Of a stretch of DNA of 64,000 nucleotides, positions 46,578-54,125 are shown piece after piece (within the stretch, counting starts at the first letter, position 1; each line of letters begins with the position of its first letter). This DNA is from Streptomyces lienomycini (GTDB lineage Bacteria > Actinomycetota > Actinomycetes > Streptomycetales > Streptomycetaceae). Location of the stretch: assembly GCF_027947595.1 (NCBI RefSeq), contig NZ_CP116257.1, positions 6,384,001 through 6,448,000 of the forward strand, read 5' to 3'. Under the pieces are notes generated by a model. The model saw nothing but the letters and a program-made list of their open reading frames with translations. It was not told the DNA's origin and did no database searches. A program made the translations under genes and the position numbers.

Positions 46578-47549
46578 GTACGACGACGCCGCATATCCGG
46601 CATAGCAGTCACCGCGGCCACCGCGATCGGCCTCGGGACCCTCTCCGCCTGCTCCAGCGACAGCTCGGCGGCGGGTACCGCGGGCCATACGGACAAGTTC
46701 GACGTCGTCGCGTCGTTCTACCCCATGGAGTTCCTCGCCGAGCAGATCGGCGGGGACCACGTGAACGTCACCACGCTCACCGAACCCGGCCAGGAACCGC
46801 ACGACCTGGAGCTGAGCGCCAAGCAGACCGCGCAGATGGGCGAGGCCGACGCGGTGCTCCATCTCAAGTCCCTCCAGCCCGCCGTGGACGAGGCCATCGC
46901 CCAGTCCGACGTGAAGACCAAGATCGACGCGGCCACGCTGACGAAGCTCGAGGACCACGGGAGCGTCGAGCACGACCACGGGGGCGAGGAGCACGCCGAG
47001 GAGGAGCACTCCGAGGGCGGGGAGCACGCGCTCGACCCGCACGTCTGGCTGGACCCGGTGAAGTACGCCGAGATCGCCGAGGGCGTCGCGAAGGCCTTCG
47101 AGAAGGCCGACCCGGACCACGCCGCCGACTACCGCAAGAACGCCGAGGCCCTGGCGAAGAAGCTGGGCGACCTGGACACGGCCTACAGGAACGGCCTGAA
47201 GGACACCGCCTCCAAGGTCTTCTTCACCAACCACGCCGCCTTCGGCTACCTCGCCGAGCGCTACGGGCTCACCCAGGAGGCCATCAACGGCCTCGACCCG
47301 GAGAGCGAGCCCAGCCCCGCCCGGATCAGGGAACTCCAGGAGGAGGCCAAGGCCGACGGCGTCACCACCGTCTTCTACGAGACACTGGTCTCCGGCAAGA
47401 CCGCGAAGACCCTCGCCAAGGACGCGGGCCTGAAGACGGACGTACTCGATCCGCTGGAGGGCATCACCGACAAGTCCAAGGGCGACGACTACGTCGCGGT
47501 CATGCGGTCCAACCTCAAGGCGCTCGAAACCGCCCTCGGCGCCAAGTAG
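46572..47549 (+). CDS. znuA: Zinc ABC transporter, substrate-binding lipoprotein
   Basis: The 325-residue protein has a lipoprotein signal with lipobox LSAC ([13 protein letters not shown] onward) and a ZnuA fold. Zinc ligands are likely EPHDLEL, the His/Asp/Glu-rich loop ([14 protein letters not shown]), HVWLDP and [13 protein letters not shown] chose ATG 46572 because the promoter places the transcript start at about that base, making a leaderless message. An in-frame ATG at 46563 and TTG at 46554 are alternatives but have no ribosome site. It captures zinc outside the membrane for ZnuCB. Confidence 0.93.
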   Translation: MNVRRRRISGIAVTAATAIGLGTLSACSSDSSAAGTAGHTDKFDVVASFYPMEFLAEQIGGDHVNVTTLTEPGQEPHDLELSAKQTAQMGEADAVLHLKSLQPAVDEAIAQSDVKTKIDAATLTKLEDHGSVEHDHGGEEHAEEEHSEGGEHALDPHVWLDPVKYAEIAEGVAKAFEKADPDHAADYRKNAEALAKKLGDLDTAYRNGLKDTASKVFFTNHAAFGYLAERYGLTQEAINGLDPESEPSPARIRELQEEAKADGVTTVFYETLVSGKTAKTLAKDAGLKTDVLDPLEGITDKSKGDDYVAVMRSNLKALETALGAK

Positions 47550-47591
47550 TAGACAGCCTCACCCAACAGCTCGACCGTTACGGAGGACATC

Positions 47592-48362
47592 GTGAGCGAC
47601 GAGTCCGTCATATCCCTGCGCGGCGTCCGCGCCGAGCTGGGCTCACGCCCCGTCCTGCGCGGCATCGACCTCACCGTGCGGCGCGGCCAGGTCGTCGCGC
47701 TGCTCGGCGCCAACGGCTCGGGCAAGTCCACGGCCGTGCGCACGATCATCGGCCAGGTGCCGGTGACGGACGGGGAGATCGAGCTGTTCGGCACCCCCAG
47801 GCGCCGCTTCCGCGACTGGGGGCGCCTGGGCTACGTCCCGCAGCGCACCACGGCCGCGGGCGGCGTCCCCGCCACGGTGACCGAGGTGGTCTCCTCGGGC
47901 CGGCTCTCCCGGGCCCGCTTCGGCGTCCTGCGCCGGGCCGACCACGAGGCCGTACGCCGCGCCCTCGACCTGGTCGGCATGGCCGACCGCGCCAAGGACT
48001 CGGTGGACGCCCTCTCCGGCGGCCAGCACCAGCGCGTGCTGATCGCCCGCGCGCTCGCCGCCGAACCCGAACTGCTGATCATGGACGAGCCGATGGCGGG
48101 CGTCGACCTGGCCAGCCAGGAGGTGCTGGCGGCGACCCTGCGGGGGCAGGTCGCGGAAGGCGCCACCGTCCTCCTCGTCCTGCACGAGCTTGGCCCCCTG
48201 GAGCCGCTGATCGACCGGGCCGTGGTGCTCCGCGACGGCTGCGTCCTGCACGACGGCCCACCGCCCGAGGCCGTCGGCCAACACGCCCTGCCCGGCCACG
48301 ACCACGTCCACCCGCACGCACCCGCGGGCGCCGAACCGATCCGTACGGGACTGCTGAGCTGA
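47592..48362 (+). CDS. znuC: Zinc ABC transporter, ATP-binding protein
   Basis: The 256-residue protein starts at GTG 47592 with GGAGG upstream. Walker A is LLGANGSGKST, the ABC signature is LSGGQHQRVLIARAL and Walker B is LLIMDEPM. The C-terminus is His-rich (GHDHVHPHAP), possibly sensing or donating zinc. It powers ZnuB. It starts 42 bp after znuA, and its stop overlaps the znuB start (TGATG). Confidence 0.94.
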   Translation: MSDESVISLRGVRAELGSRPVLRGIDLTVRRGQVVALLGANGSGKSTAVRTIIGQVPVTDGEIELFGTPRRRFRDWGRLGYVPQRTTAAGGVPATVTEVVSSGRLSRARFGVLRRADHEAVRRALDLVGMADRAKDSVDALSGGQHQRVLIARALAAEPELLIMDEPMAGVDLASQEVLAATLRGQVAEGATVLLVLHELGPLEPLIDRAVVLRDGCVLHDGPPPEAVGQHALPGHDHVHPHAPAGAEPIRTGLLS

Positions 48363-49264
48363 TGGAAATCCTGAACTACGCCTTCATGCAGCGGGCGCTG
48401 CTCGCCGCCGTCCTGGTCGGCATCACCGCCCCCGCCATCGGCATCTACCTGGTCCAGCGCCGCCAGGCCCTCATGGGCGACGGCATCGGCCACGTGGCGA
48501 TGACCGGCGTCGGCCTCGGCTTCCTGCTCTCCTGGTCCCCGGTGTGGATGGCGACCCTGGTCTCCGTCCTCGGCGCGGTCCTCATGGAGCTGATCCGCTG
48601 GTACGGCAAGACCCGCGGCGACATCGCCCTCGCCATGCTCTTCTACGGCGGCATGGCCGGCGGCGTGATGTTCATCAACCTCGCGCCGGGAGGCTCCAAC
48701 GCCAACCTCACCTCGTACCTCTTCGGCTCCCTCTCGACGGTCTCCGAGTCCGACGTCAGCGCGATCTGCCTGCTGGCCGCGTTCGTGGTCCTCGTCACCG
48801 TCGGCCTGCGCCGCCAGCTGTTCGCCGTCAGCCAGGACGAGGAGTTCGCCCGGGTCACCGGCCTGCCGGTGCGCGCGCTGAACCTGCTGACGGCCGTCAC
48901 GGCGGCGGTCACGGTGACCGTCGCGATGCGCGTGGTCGGGCTGCTCCTCGTGTCGGCGCTGATGGTGGTCCCGGTGGCCGCCGCGCAGCAGCTCACCCGC
49001 AGCTTCGCCGCCACCTTCGCGATCGCCGTCGCGATCGGCGTGAGCGTGACGATCGGCGGCACGGTCACCTCGTACTACCAGGACGTGCCGCCCGGCGCGA
49101 CGATCGTGCTGTTCACCATCGGCGCGTTCATCGTGCTGAGCGTGCTGGCCGCCCCGCTGGCCCGGCGACGCGCGCGGGCACTCGCCGCCGCCCGGCCCGC
49201 CGCGGATCCGGCGGAGTGCAAGATTCCGGCCGCCCGGGGGGCCGCCGACGAGGTCGGCGTCTGA
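48362..49264 (+). CDS. znuB: Zinc ABC transporter, permease
   Basis: The 300-residue protein has eight or nine membrane segments and belongs to the ABC-3 metal permease family. Typical segments are IYLVQRRQALMGDGIGHVAM, MLFYGGMAGGVMFI and ALMVVPVAAAQQL. It forms the channel for zinc import with ZnuA and ZnuC. The one-base overlap with znuC implies translational coupling. The C-terminal 35 residues are Ala/Arg-rich and cytoplasmic. Confidence 0.95.
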   Translation: MEILNYAFMQRALLAAVLVGITAPAIGIYLVQRRQALMGDGIGHVAMTGVGLGFLLSWSPVWMATLVSVLGAVLMELIRWYGKTRGDIALAMLFYGGMAGGVMFINLAPGGSNANLTSYLFGSLSTVSESDVSAICLLAAFVVLVTVGLRRQLFAVSQDEEFARVTGLPVRALNLLTAVTAAVTVTVAMRVVGLLLVSALMVVPVAAAQQLTRSFAATFAIAVAIGVSVTIGGTVTSYYQDVPPGATIVLFTIGAFIVLSVLAAPLARRRARALAAARPAADPAECKIPAARGAADEVGV

Positions 49265-49326
49265 CCGCGGGCGAACCGGGCTGGCACAATGGCCCGGCAA
49301 GCCGCGAAGACGTGAGGAGGAATCCG

Positions 49327-49746
49327 GTGACGACCGCTGGACCGCCCGTGAAGGGCCGCAGCACCCGGCAGCGGGCCGCCGTGTCGGCTGCCCTCCAGGA
49401 GGTCGAGGAGTTCCGCAGCGCGCAGGAGCTCCACGACATGCTCAAGCACAAGGGCGACTCGGTCGGGCTCACCACGGTCTACCGCACCCTGCAGTCCCTC
49501 GCCGACGCCGGCGAGGTCGACGTCCTGCGCACCGCCGACGGCGAGTCCGTCTACCGCCGCTGCTCCACCGGAGACCACCACCACCACCTGGTCTGCCGCG
49601 CCTGCGGCAAGGCGGTCGAGGTGGAGGGCCCCGCGGTGGAGAAGTGGGCCGAGGCCATCGCCGCGGAGCACGGCTACGTCAACGTCGCCCACACCGTGGA
49701 GATCTTCGGCACCTGCGCGGACTGCGCGGGGGCCTCCGGCGGTTGA
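49327..49746 (+). CDS. zur: Zinc uptake regulator, Fur family
   Basis: The 139-residue protein starts at GTG 49327 behind GAGGAGG. It has the Fur winged helix (GRSTRQRAAVSAALQEVEEF, DSVGLTTVYRTLQSLADAGE), the metal-binding segment DHHHHLVCRACGKAVEV and a second Cys pair in FGTCADCAG. With zinc it represses znuACB and alternative ribosomal protein genes. It is 62 bp after znuB, probably in the same operon, so it may feed back on itself through the znuA promoter. Length and context match Streptomyces Zur. Confidence 0.95.
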   Translation: MTTAGPPVKGRSTRQRAAVSAALQEVEEFRSAQELHDMLKHKGDSVGLTTVYRTLQSLADAGEVDVLRTADGESVYRRCSTGDHHHHLVCRACGKAVEVEGPAVEKWAEAIAAEHGYVNVAHTVEIFGTCADCAGASGG

Positions 49747-49753
49747 GCGGGGT

Positions 49754-49780
49754 GGGGCCGGGGCTGCCGCCCCGGGCCCC
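49754..49780. terminator. Bidirectional GC-rich terminator
   Basis: GGGGCC-GGGGC (49754-49764) pairs with GCCCC-G-GGCCCC (49769-49780) with one bulged G and a TGCC loop. It lies 8 bp after zur and 31 bp before the convergent uppS end. Confidence 0.75.
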
Positions 49781-49810
49781 TGTATCGGCCTGAACGGCCT
49801 CGTCCTCAAC

Positions 49811-50644
49811 TCACTGGGTACTGCGGCCCTCCATGGCCAGAAGCTCCTCGTTGGGGATGGCGCCGCCGAAGCGGCGGTCCCGGGAGGCGAACTCCAGGCA
49901 GGCCCGCCACAGGTCGCGCCGGTCGAAGTCCGGCCACAGGACGTCCTGGAAGACCATCTCGGCGTACGCGCTCTGCCAGAGCAGGTAGTTGGACGTCCGC
50001 TGCTCCCCGCTCGGCCGCAGGAACAGGTCCACGTCCGGCATGTCCGGGTAGTACAGGTACTTCGCGAGCGTCTTCTCGTTCACCTTCGACGGGTCGAGCC
50101 TCCCGGCCCGCACGTCCTCGGCGAGGGCCTGCGCCGCGTCGGCGATCTCGGCCCGCCCGCCGTAGTTCATGCAGAAGTACAGCGTGAGCCTGTCGTTGTC
50201 CTTGGTCTGCTCCTGAGCGACCTGCAGCTCCTTGGCCACCGACTTCCACAGCTTGGGCATCCGCCCCGCCCAGCGCACCCGCACCCCGAGGTCGTCGAGG
50301 GTGTCGCGGGACTTGCGGATGAAGTCGCGGTTGAAGTTCATCAGGAAGCGCACCTCGTCCGGCGAGCGCTTCCAGTTCTCGGTGGAGAAGGCGTACAGGG
50401 AGATGTTCCCTACGCCCATCTCGATCCCGCCCTGAAGCACGTCCATGACCTGCTCGGCACCGACCTTGTGCCCCTCGGTGCGCGGCAGCCCGCGCTCCTT
50501 GGCCCAGCGCCCGTTGCCGTCCATGACGATCGCCACATGCTCCGGAACCAGCTCACCGAGCTTCGGCGGACGCGCGCCGGACGGGTGCGGCTCCGGCGTC
50601 CTGTACTCCCGGCGCTGCCGCCCCAGGATCCCGCGTACGGCCAT
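49811..50644 (-). CDS. uppS: Isoprenyl transferase (undecaprenyl/polyprenyl diphosphate synthase)
   Basis: The 277-residue cis-prenyltransferase starts at ATG 50644. It has the catalytic [13 protein letters not shown], the substrate segment [15 protein letters not shown] and the conserved [18 protein letters not shown]. It condenses isopentenyl diphosphate into the C50-C55 lipid carrier for peptidoglycan. It follows recO by 29 bp on the same strand and is likely co-transcribed. The long N-terminal Arg/Pro segment is normal for actinobacterial members. Confidence 0.95.
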   Translation of the reverse strand: MAVRGILGRQRREYRTPEPHPSGARPPKLGELVPEHVAIVMDGNGRWAKERGLPRTEGHKVGAEQVMDVLQGGIEMGVGNISLYAFSTENWKRSPDEVRFLMNFNRDFIRKSRDTLDDLGVRVRWAGRMPKLWKSVAKELQVAQEQTKDNDRLTLYFCMNYGGRAEIADAAQALAEDVRAGRLDPSKVNEKTLAKYLYYPDMPDVDLFLRPSGEQRTSNYLLWQSAYAEMVFQDVLWPDFDRRDLWRACLEFASRDRRFGGAIPNEELLAMEGRSTQ

Positions 50645-50673
50645 GTGTCTCTCGTCTCCTCGTACTGTGCTTT

Positions 50674-51423
50674 CTAGGACTTCTCGACGTACCGCAGGGA
50701 GCGCAGCCCGCGCTCCAGGTGCCAGTGCAGGTACGCGGACACCAGCCCGCTCCCCTCCCGGACGTACCGCGACTCGCACGCGTCCGCCGTCCCCCAGTCC
50801 CCCGCGAGCAGCGCGCCGAGCAGGTCCAGGGCCTGCGGCGAGGGTACGACGCTGCCGGGCACCCGGCAGTCGACGCAGACGGAGCCGCCCGAGCCGACCG
50901 AGAAGAACCGGTTCGGACCGGGCATGCCGCACTTCGCGCAGTCCCCGAAGGTCGGGGCGTACCCGTTGACGGCCAGCGAGCGCAGCAGGAACGCGTCGAG
51001 AACGAGGGTGGGCGCGTGCTCGCCCCGGGCGAGGGTCCGGAGCGCGCCGACCAGCAGCAGGTACTGCTGCACCGCCGGCTCCCCCTCGTGGTCGGTGAAC
51101 CGCTCGGCCGTCTCCAGCATGGCGGTCCCCGCGGTGTAGCGGGGATAGTCGGTGACGATCCCGCCGCCGTACGGCGCGATCGTCTCGCTCTGCGTGCACA
51201 GCGGCAGCCCGCGCCCGACCAGCTCGCTGCTTTTCGAGAAGAACTGCACGTCCACGTGCGAGAACGGCTCCAGCCGCGCCCCGAACTTCGACTTCGTGCG
51301 CCGCACCCCGCGCGCCACGGCGCGTACCCGCCCGTGACCGCGTGTGAGCAACGTGATGATCCGGTCCGCCTCACCCAGCTTCTGGGTGCGCAGCACGATG
51401 CCGTCGTCGCGGAACAGACTCAT
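50674..51423 (-). CDS. recO: DNA repair protein RecO
   Basis: The 249-residue protein has the OB-fold start [20 protein letters not shown] and the helical C-terminal domain with the zinc-like cysteines [10 protein letters not shown] and [10 protein letters not shown]. RecO acts with RecF/RecR to load RecA at gaps. I chose the ATG at 51423, which matches the family; an ATG three codons earlier (51432) is possible. It is followed by uppS. Confidence 0.95.
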   Translation of the reverse strand: MSLFRDDGIVLRTQKLGEADRIITLLTRGHGRVRAVARGVRRTKSKFGARLEPFSHVDVQFFSKSSELVGRGLPLCTQSETIAPYGGGIVTDYPRYTAGTAMLETAERFTDHEGEPAVQQYLLLVGALRTLARGEHAPTLVLDAFLLRSLAVNGYAPTFGDCAKCGMPGPNRFFSVGSGGSVCVDCRVPGSVVPSPQALDLLGALLAGDWGTADACESRYVREGSGLVSAYLHWHLERGLRSLRYVEKS

Positions 51424-51445
51424 GCCGCCCATTCTCGCGCATGCT

Positions 51446-51667
51446 TCAAGGCACCTCGCCCCGGCTCCGGGCGTTCGTGTACGCCATCGCCGCGCTCAGC
51501 CGCTCGGACGGGGTGGCGTGACGTACGTCACCCGGCTCGGCGTCCCACTCCCGGCCGCCTCCGTACGGCCGCATCTGCACGTACGGCCCCTCGTGCCCTA
51601 TGACGACGCCGACGCGCCCGCTGCGGAGGTCCACGGCGTAGGTGCCGACGGGCGGCGTCGTCATCAT
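51446..51667 (-). CDS. Small hypothetical protein of Streptomyces XRE/DUF397 neighbourhoods
   Basis: The 73-residue protein starts at ATG 51667, overlapping the stop of the preceding small gene (ATGA). The sequence MMTTPPVGTYAVDLRSGRVG continues as a small beta-barrel-like fold (VVIGHEGPYVQMRPYGGGRE). I recall similar small proteins next to DUF397 and ATP-binding anti-sigma-like genes in Streptomyces, without known function. Translational coupling argues that it is real. Confidence 0.7.
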   Translation of the reverse strand: MMTTPPVGTYAVDLRSGRVGVVIGHEGPYVQMRPYGGGREWDAEPGDVRHATPSERLSAAMAYTNARSRGEVP

Positions 51668-51870
51668 CGAAGCGCCGCCGCGAGTCGCCGCGCGGTCTCG
51701 ACGGAACACCGCCCCCATTCGACGAGCGGGCAGGGCGCCTCCCGCGCGAGACTCACCGGGTCGAGCCCGAGTGGGGGAAGAATAATTCCCGTCTCCGCGA
51801 GCGCCGCGCGCAATTCTTTCACCGTGTCCTCCGCTCCTTCGACGCAGAGCGCCGAGTGCCGTGCTTCCAC
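51664..51870 (-). CDS. Small hypothetical protein, coupled to the next small gene
   Basis: The 68-residue protein starts at GTG 51870 with GGAAGGGAAC upstream, a strong ribosome site. It is a helical protein (DTVKELRAALAETGIILPPL, then CSVETARRLAAALR). Its stop overlaps the start of the following small gene. It is divergent from the decayed XRE gene at 51985, so both belonged to one regulatory cassette. The function is unknown. Confidence 0.75.
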   Translation of the reverse strand: MEARHSALCVEGAEDTVKELRAALAETGIILPPLGLDPVSLAREAPCPLVEWGRCSVETARRLAAALR

Positions 51871-51984
51871 CGTGTTCCCTTCCCTTTACGGTTTCACTCT
51901 TCGTGTCCCCAGAATGCCGCGACGTGCCTACACTCGGCCGGAGTATGCGCACGACAAGTGCGGTTCAGCACATGGGGGTTGGTT

Positions 51985-52197
51985 ATGGCCAATGGTTCAC
52001 GGCAGGCTGCGTGGGAGTTCTTCTGAACAGAACTGAAACGGCGGCGGGAAGACACCGGAATCACCCAAGTCGGGCTGCGCAAAAGGGCATTCGCCCTCAG
52101 GGGCTACATCGGCCAGTTCGAACAGGCAATTCGGAAACCGCAACTGGATGTGGCACAGCGGATTGACGACTCACCGCAAACCGGTGGCGCACTCGCG
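51985..52197 (+). pseudogene. Decayed XRE-family regulator, N-terminal part with nonsense codon
   Basis: From ATG 51985 the frame reads MANGSRQAAWEFF, then a TGA, then TELKRRREDTGITQVGLRKR and GYIGQFEQAIRKPQLDVAQR. This is the helix-turn-helix region of a DUF5753-type XRE regulator. Family members have Gly where the stop is, so one base change (GGA to TGA) explains it. After RIDDSPQTGG the similarity stops and the whole DUF5753 domain is missing. The gene therefore has both a nonsense mutation and a deletion. Confidence 0.8.
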
Positions 52198-52253
52198 AGC
52201 AATCCGTTCGCTGCCGGCGCACACCCGCAGACGGGCAAGCGCGCGGATGCGAC

Positions 52254-52438
52254 TTGGCCAACGCATGCTGGCGCAAGAACAGCTACAGCGGCGGGAGCGG
52301 CGGCGAGGAGTGCCTCGAAGTCACCGACGGTCACCGGCGGCGTGCCCGTCCGGGACAGCAGAGTGAACGGTGGACCCGTGATCGTCGTCGGGTCGGCGGC
52401 CTGGACGGAGTTCGTACGCACCGTGGGGCCACTCGCTT
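52254..52438 (+). pseudogene. Frameshifted DUF397 remnant
   Basis: One frame gives CWRKNSYSGGSGGEECLEVTDG; the next frame continues GGVPVRDSRVNGGPVIVVGS and AAWTEFVRTVG. Together they rebuild a DUF397 domain with a frameshift near 52325. The expected stop is lost because the left 120-bp inverted repeat begins at 52442. It follows the XRE remnant, so the pair is a dead cassette. Confidence 0.75.
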
Positions 52439-52441
52439 CCT

Positions 52442-52561
52442 TGCCAGTGTCGTGCCTCCACGACCCGAGTAAAGGGCGCTCCGCTGACGCTCCGCGTCGG
52501 CTCCGCCGATGGCCCTGCGGGCCACCCTTGACTCGGCTCGCTCCAGCACGAGGGAGAAGCG
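52442..52561 (+). repeat. Left 120-bp inverted repeat with two hairpins
   Basis: This 120-bp block aligns without gaps to the reverse complement of 53142-53261 with 103 identities. It contains hairpin TCGGC-TCC-GCCGA (52497-52509) immediately followed by TGGCCC-TGC-GGGCCA (52510-52524). The most conserved parts are AAGGGCGCTCCGCTG and ACCCTTGACTCGGCTCGCTC. Confidence 0.9.
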
Positions 52562-52826
52562 AGCGAGCGGCCCGGAAAACGGGTGACCGACGCACGCCGG
52601 TCCCCCGGGCCGGCCACCCAGTCCCCGGCACGAGGAACGCACCAGCACCTCGCATGCACGCCACGCCGCCTCAGCGGCCAACGGCCAGTGGGCAGCCTGC
52701 CAAGACGAGGCGGCCGTCCGCGGGCAGGCAGGCGGCCACGGACAGTCGACCGACTGTAGCCGGGCGGCCGCGAGCGGTTGCGTCCTGCGAAGCGCGAGAA
52801 CACCGCCCCCCCCGGGACCCCTCCCA

Positions 52827-52864
52827 AAAACCGAGGACAAAATCGCGATTCTGTCCTCGGTTTT
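52827..52864. terminator. 38-nt near-perfect palindrome, bidirectional terminator-like
   Basis: AAAACCGAGGACA (52827-52839) pairs with TGTCCTCGGTTTT (52852-52864). The centre AATCGCGATT (52841-52850) is itself palindromic, leaving one A/C mismatch pair. A-run and T-run at the ends make it a terminator in both directions, but a protein-binding or recombination site is also possible. Confidence 0.7.
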
Positions 52865-52902
52865 CGACAGGCCCCCCGCCCCCCCATACGACCAATCACC
52901 CC

Positions 52903-53026
52903 CACCGGGCGGCAGACGCTGAACCCACCACGCACCACCCACCCACCCACCCACCAGCAGCGGCACCCACCTACCCACCCACCCACCCACCGGGCGGCAG
53001 ACGCCCACCCACCGGGTGGCAGACGC
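52903..53026 (+). repeat. ACCC array with three 17-bp direct repeats
   Basis: CACCGGGCGGCAGACGC occurs at 52903-52919 and 52988-53004, and with one change (T for C) at 53010-53026. Between and beside them runs an ACCC/CCCA tetranucleotide array at about 52928-52990. Such arrays slip easily and probably differ between strains. Confidence 0.8.
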
Positions 53027-53141
53027 TAAGCCCGCCCGGCGTGCTGGCGAGACGCGGACGCGCCCCTCACACCGGGCGACCGGCAAACCGACGTCGGGGA
53101 CCGACGTACCCGGGACACCCACCCTCCCCCGGCCGCCCGCA

Positions 53142-53261
53142 CGCTTCTCACCCGTGCTGGAGCGAGCCGAGTCAAGGGTGACCCGAAGGGTCATCGCCGA
53201 AGGCGACGCGCAGCGACAGCGGAGCGCCCTTGACGCGGATCGCGGAAGCACGACACTGACC
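53142..53261 (-). repeat. Right 120-bp inverted repeat with two hairpins
   Basis: This is the inverse partner of 52442-52561. Hairpins are TGACCC-GAA-GGGTCA (53179-53193) and TCGCC-GAA-GGCGA (53194-53206) on the plus strand. Both stems differ from the left copy by paired, compensating changes. It ends 72 bp before the HAD phosphatase start. Confidence 0.9.
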
Positions 53262-53333
53262 AAGAAGCGGGCGGCCCCACAGCCACTCCTCCAACTCCCT
53301 GAGCACCCACCACGACTCACGACGAGGCCCCCC

Positions 53334-53972
53334 ATGCGCATGATCTCCGCCGTACTCTTCGACGTCGACGGCGTCCTGCTGGACTCGGCGGCAGCTCACC
53401 GCAGGGTGTGGAACTCCTGGGCGCTGTCGCGGGGGCTGGACGCCGAGAAGGTGTGGCGGCTCACCTTCGGCCGGCGCCCGGAGGACACCGTGAAGGATGC
53501 CGCGGCCCACCTCGACCCGGCAGCCGAACGGCAGTCGCTCGACGAGCTGTTGGCCAAGGAGAGGGACGGCATCTTGCCGGTCGGCGGAGCCGTGAGGCTG
53601 CTGCGGGCCCTGTCCGGGCGAGCCTGGGCGATCGTGACCTCTGGCGACCGGGCCTTCGTGGAGGCCCGTTTCGCGGCGACCGGGCTCCCTCTGCCCGCCG
53701 TACGGGTCTACGGCAGCGACGTCGAACAGGCGAAGCCCGCCCCGGACTGTTTCGCGCTGGCCGCCTCCCGCCTCGGTGTGGACCCGTCGGCGTGCGTGGT
53801 CGTGGAGGACGCACCGGCGGGCATATGTGCGGCGGTGGCGGCGGGGTGCACCGTGATCGGTCTGACGACGACCCACACGGCAGTGGCACTCAGCCGGGCC
53901 CACATGTGCGCGGTGTCTCTCGACGAGGTGCGCGAACTACTGCTTGCCCGAGGGTTTTTGAACACGCCGTGA
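53334..53972 (+). CDS. HAD-family hydrolase (beta-phosphoglucomutase/phosphatase-like)
   Basis: The 212-residue protein starts at ATG 53334 after GAGG. The HAD motifs are all present: I LFDVDGVLLD (D10, D12), II IVTSGDRAF, III in EQAKPAPDCF and IV VVVEDAPAGI. The cap domain is the small helical type, as in phosphatases acting on sugar or glycerol phosphates. It stands alone between the inverted-repeat element and an exported hydrolase gene. The substrate is unknown. Confidence 0.9.
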   Translation: MRMISAVLFDVDGVLLDSAAAHRRVWNSWALSRGLDAEKVWRLTFGRRPEDTVKDAAAHLDPAAERQSLDELLAKERDGILPVGGAVRLLRALSGRAWAIVTSGDRAFVEARFAATGLPLPAVRVYGSDVEQAKPAPDCFALAASRLGVDPSACVVVEDAPAGICAAVAAGCTVIGLTTTHTAVALSRAHMCAVSLDEVRELLLARGFLNTP

Positions 53973-54125
53973 TCAATGTCCTGCCAGGTACGCCACCGCG
54001 GTCGCCGGACCTCGACAACACACTGGTCGGGGATGACCCTGAGACGCGTACGTGGGGCAAACCCCCGTGGTTTTCAGGTAGTTGCCCGGATGGAGCGGCC
54101 CCCGGGCGTGCGTGAGGCTCGTCGC

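Larger units (their letters stand above)
52562..53141. other. 580-bp non-coding centre of the inverted-repeat element
   Basis: There is no credible gene. Open frames here are rich in Pro/His/Arg and carry no ribosome site. It contains a 7-bp dyad (ACAGTCG/CGACTGT, 52742-52757), a 38-nt palindrome, homopolymer C runs and ACCC arrays. Composition is strongly skewed to C on the plus strand from 52800 to 53000. Confidence 0.75.

Noticed and set aside
45524..49264. 1,246-codon plus-strand frame joining the glyS complement to znuB
   Set aside because: Its 3' end is znuB itself, in frame. The upstream part is antisense to glyS and off-frame to znuA and znuC. The znuB start at 48362 is well defined by overlap with znuC.
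52903..53026. CRISPR array
   Set aside because: The direct repeats are only 17 bp, spacing is irregular (85 and 22 bp) and the intervening sequence is a tetranucleotide array. No cas genes are present.
52150..53181. Long open frames through the repeat element on both strands
   Set aside because: They run through inverted repeats, C-runs and ACCC arrays and give Pro/His/Arg-rich strings. The only protein-like parts are the XRE and DUF397 remnants.
52442..53261. Insertion sequence with transposase
   Set aside because: The inverted repeats suggest mobility, but the centre encodes no transposase and I saw no target-site duplication. At most it is a non-autonomous element.
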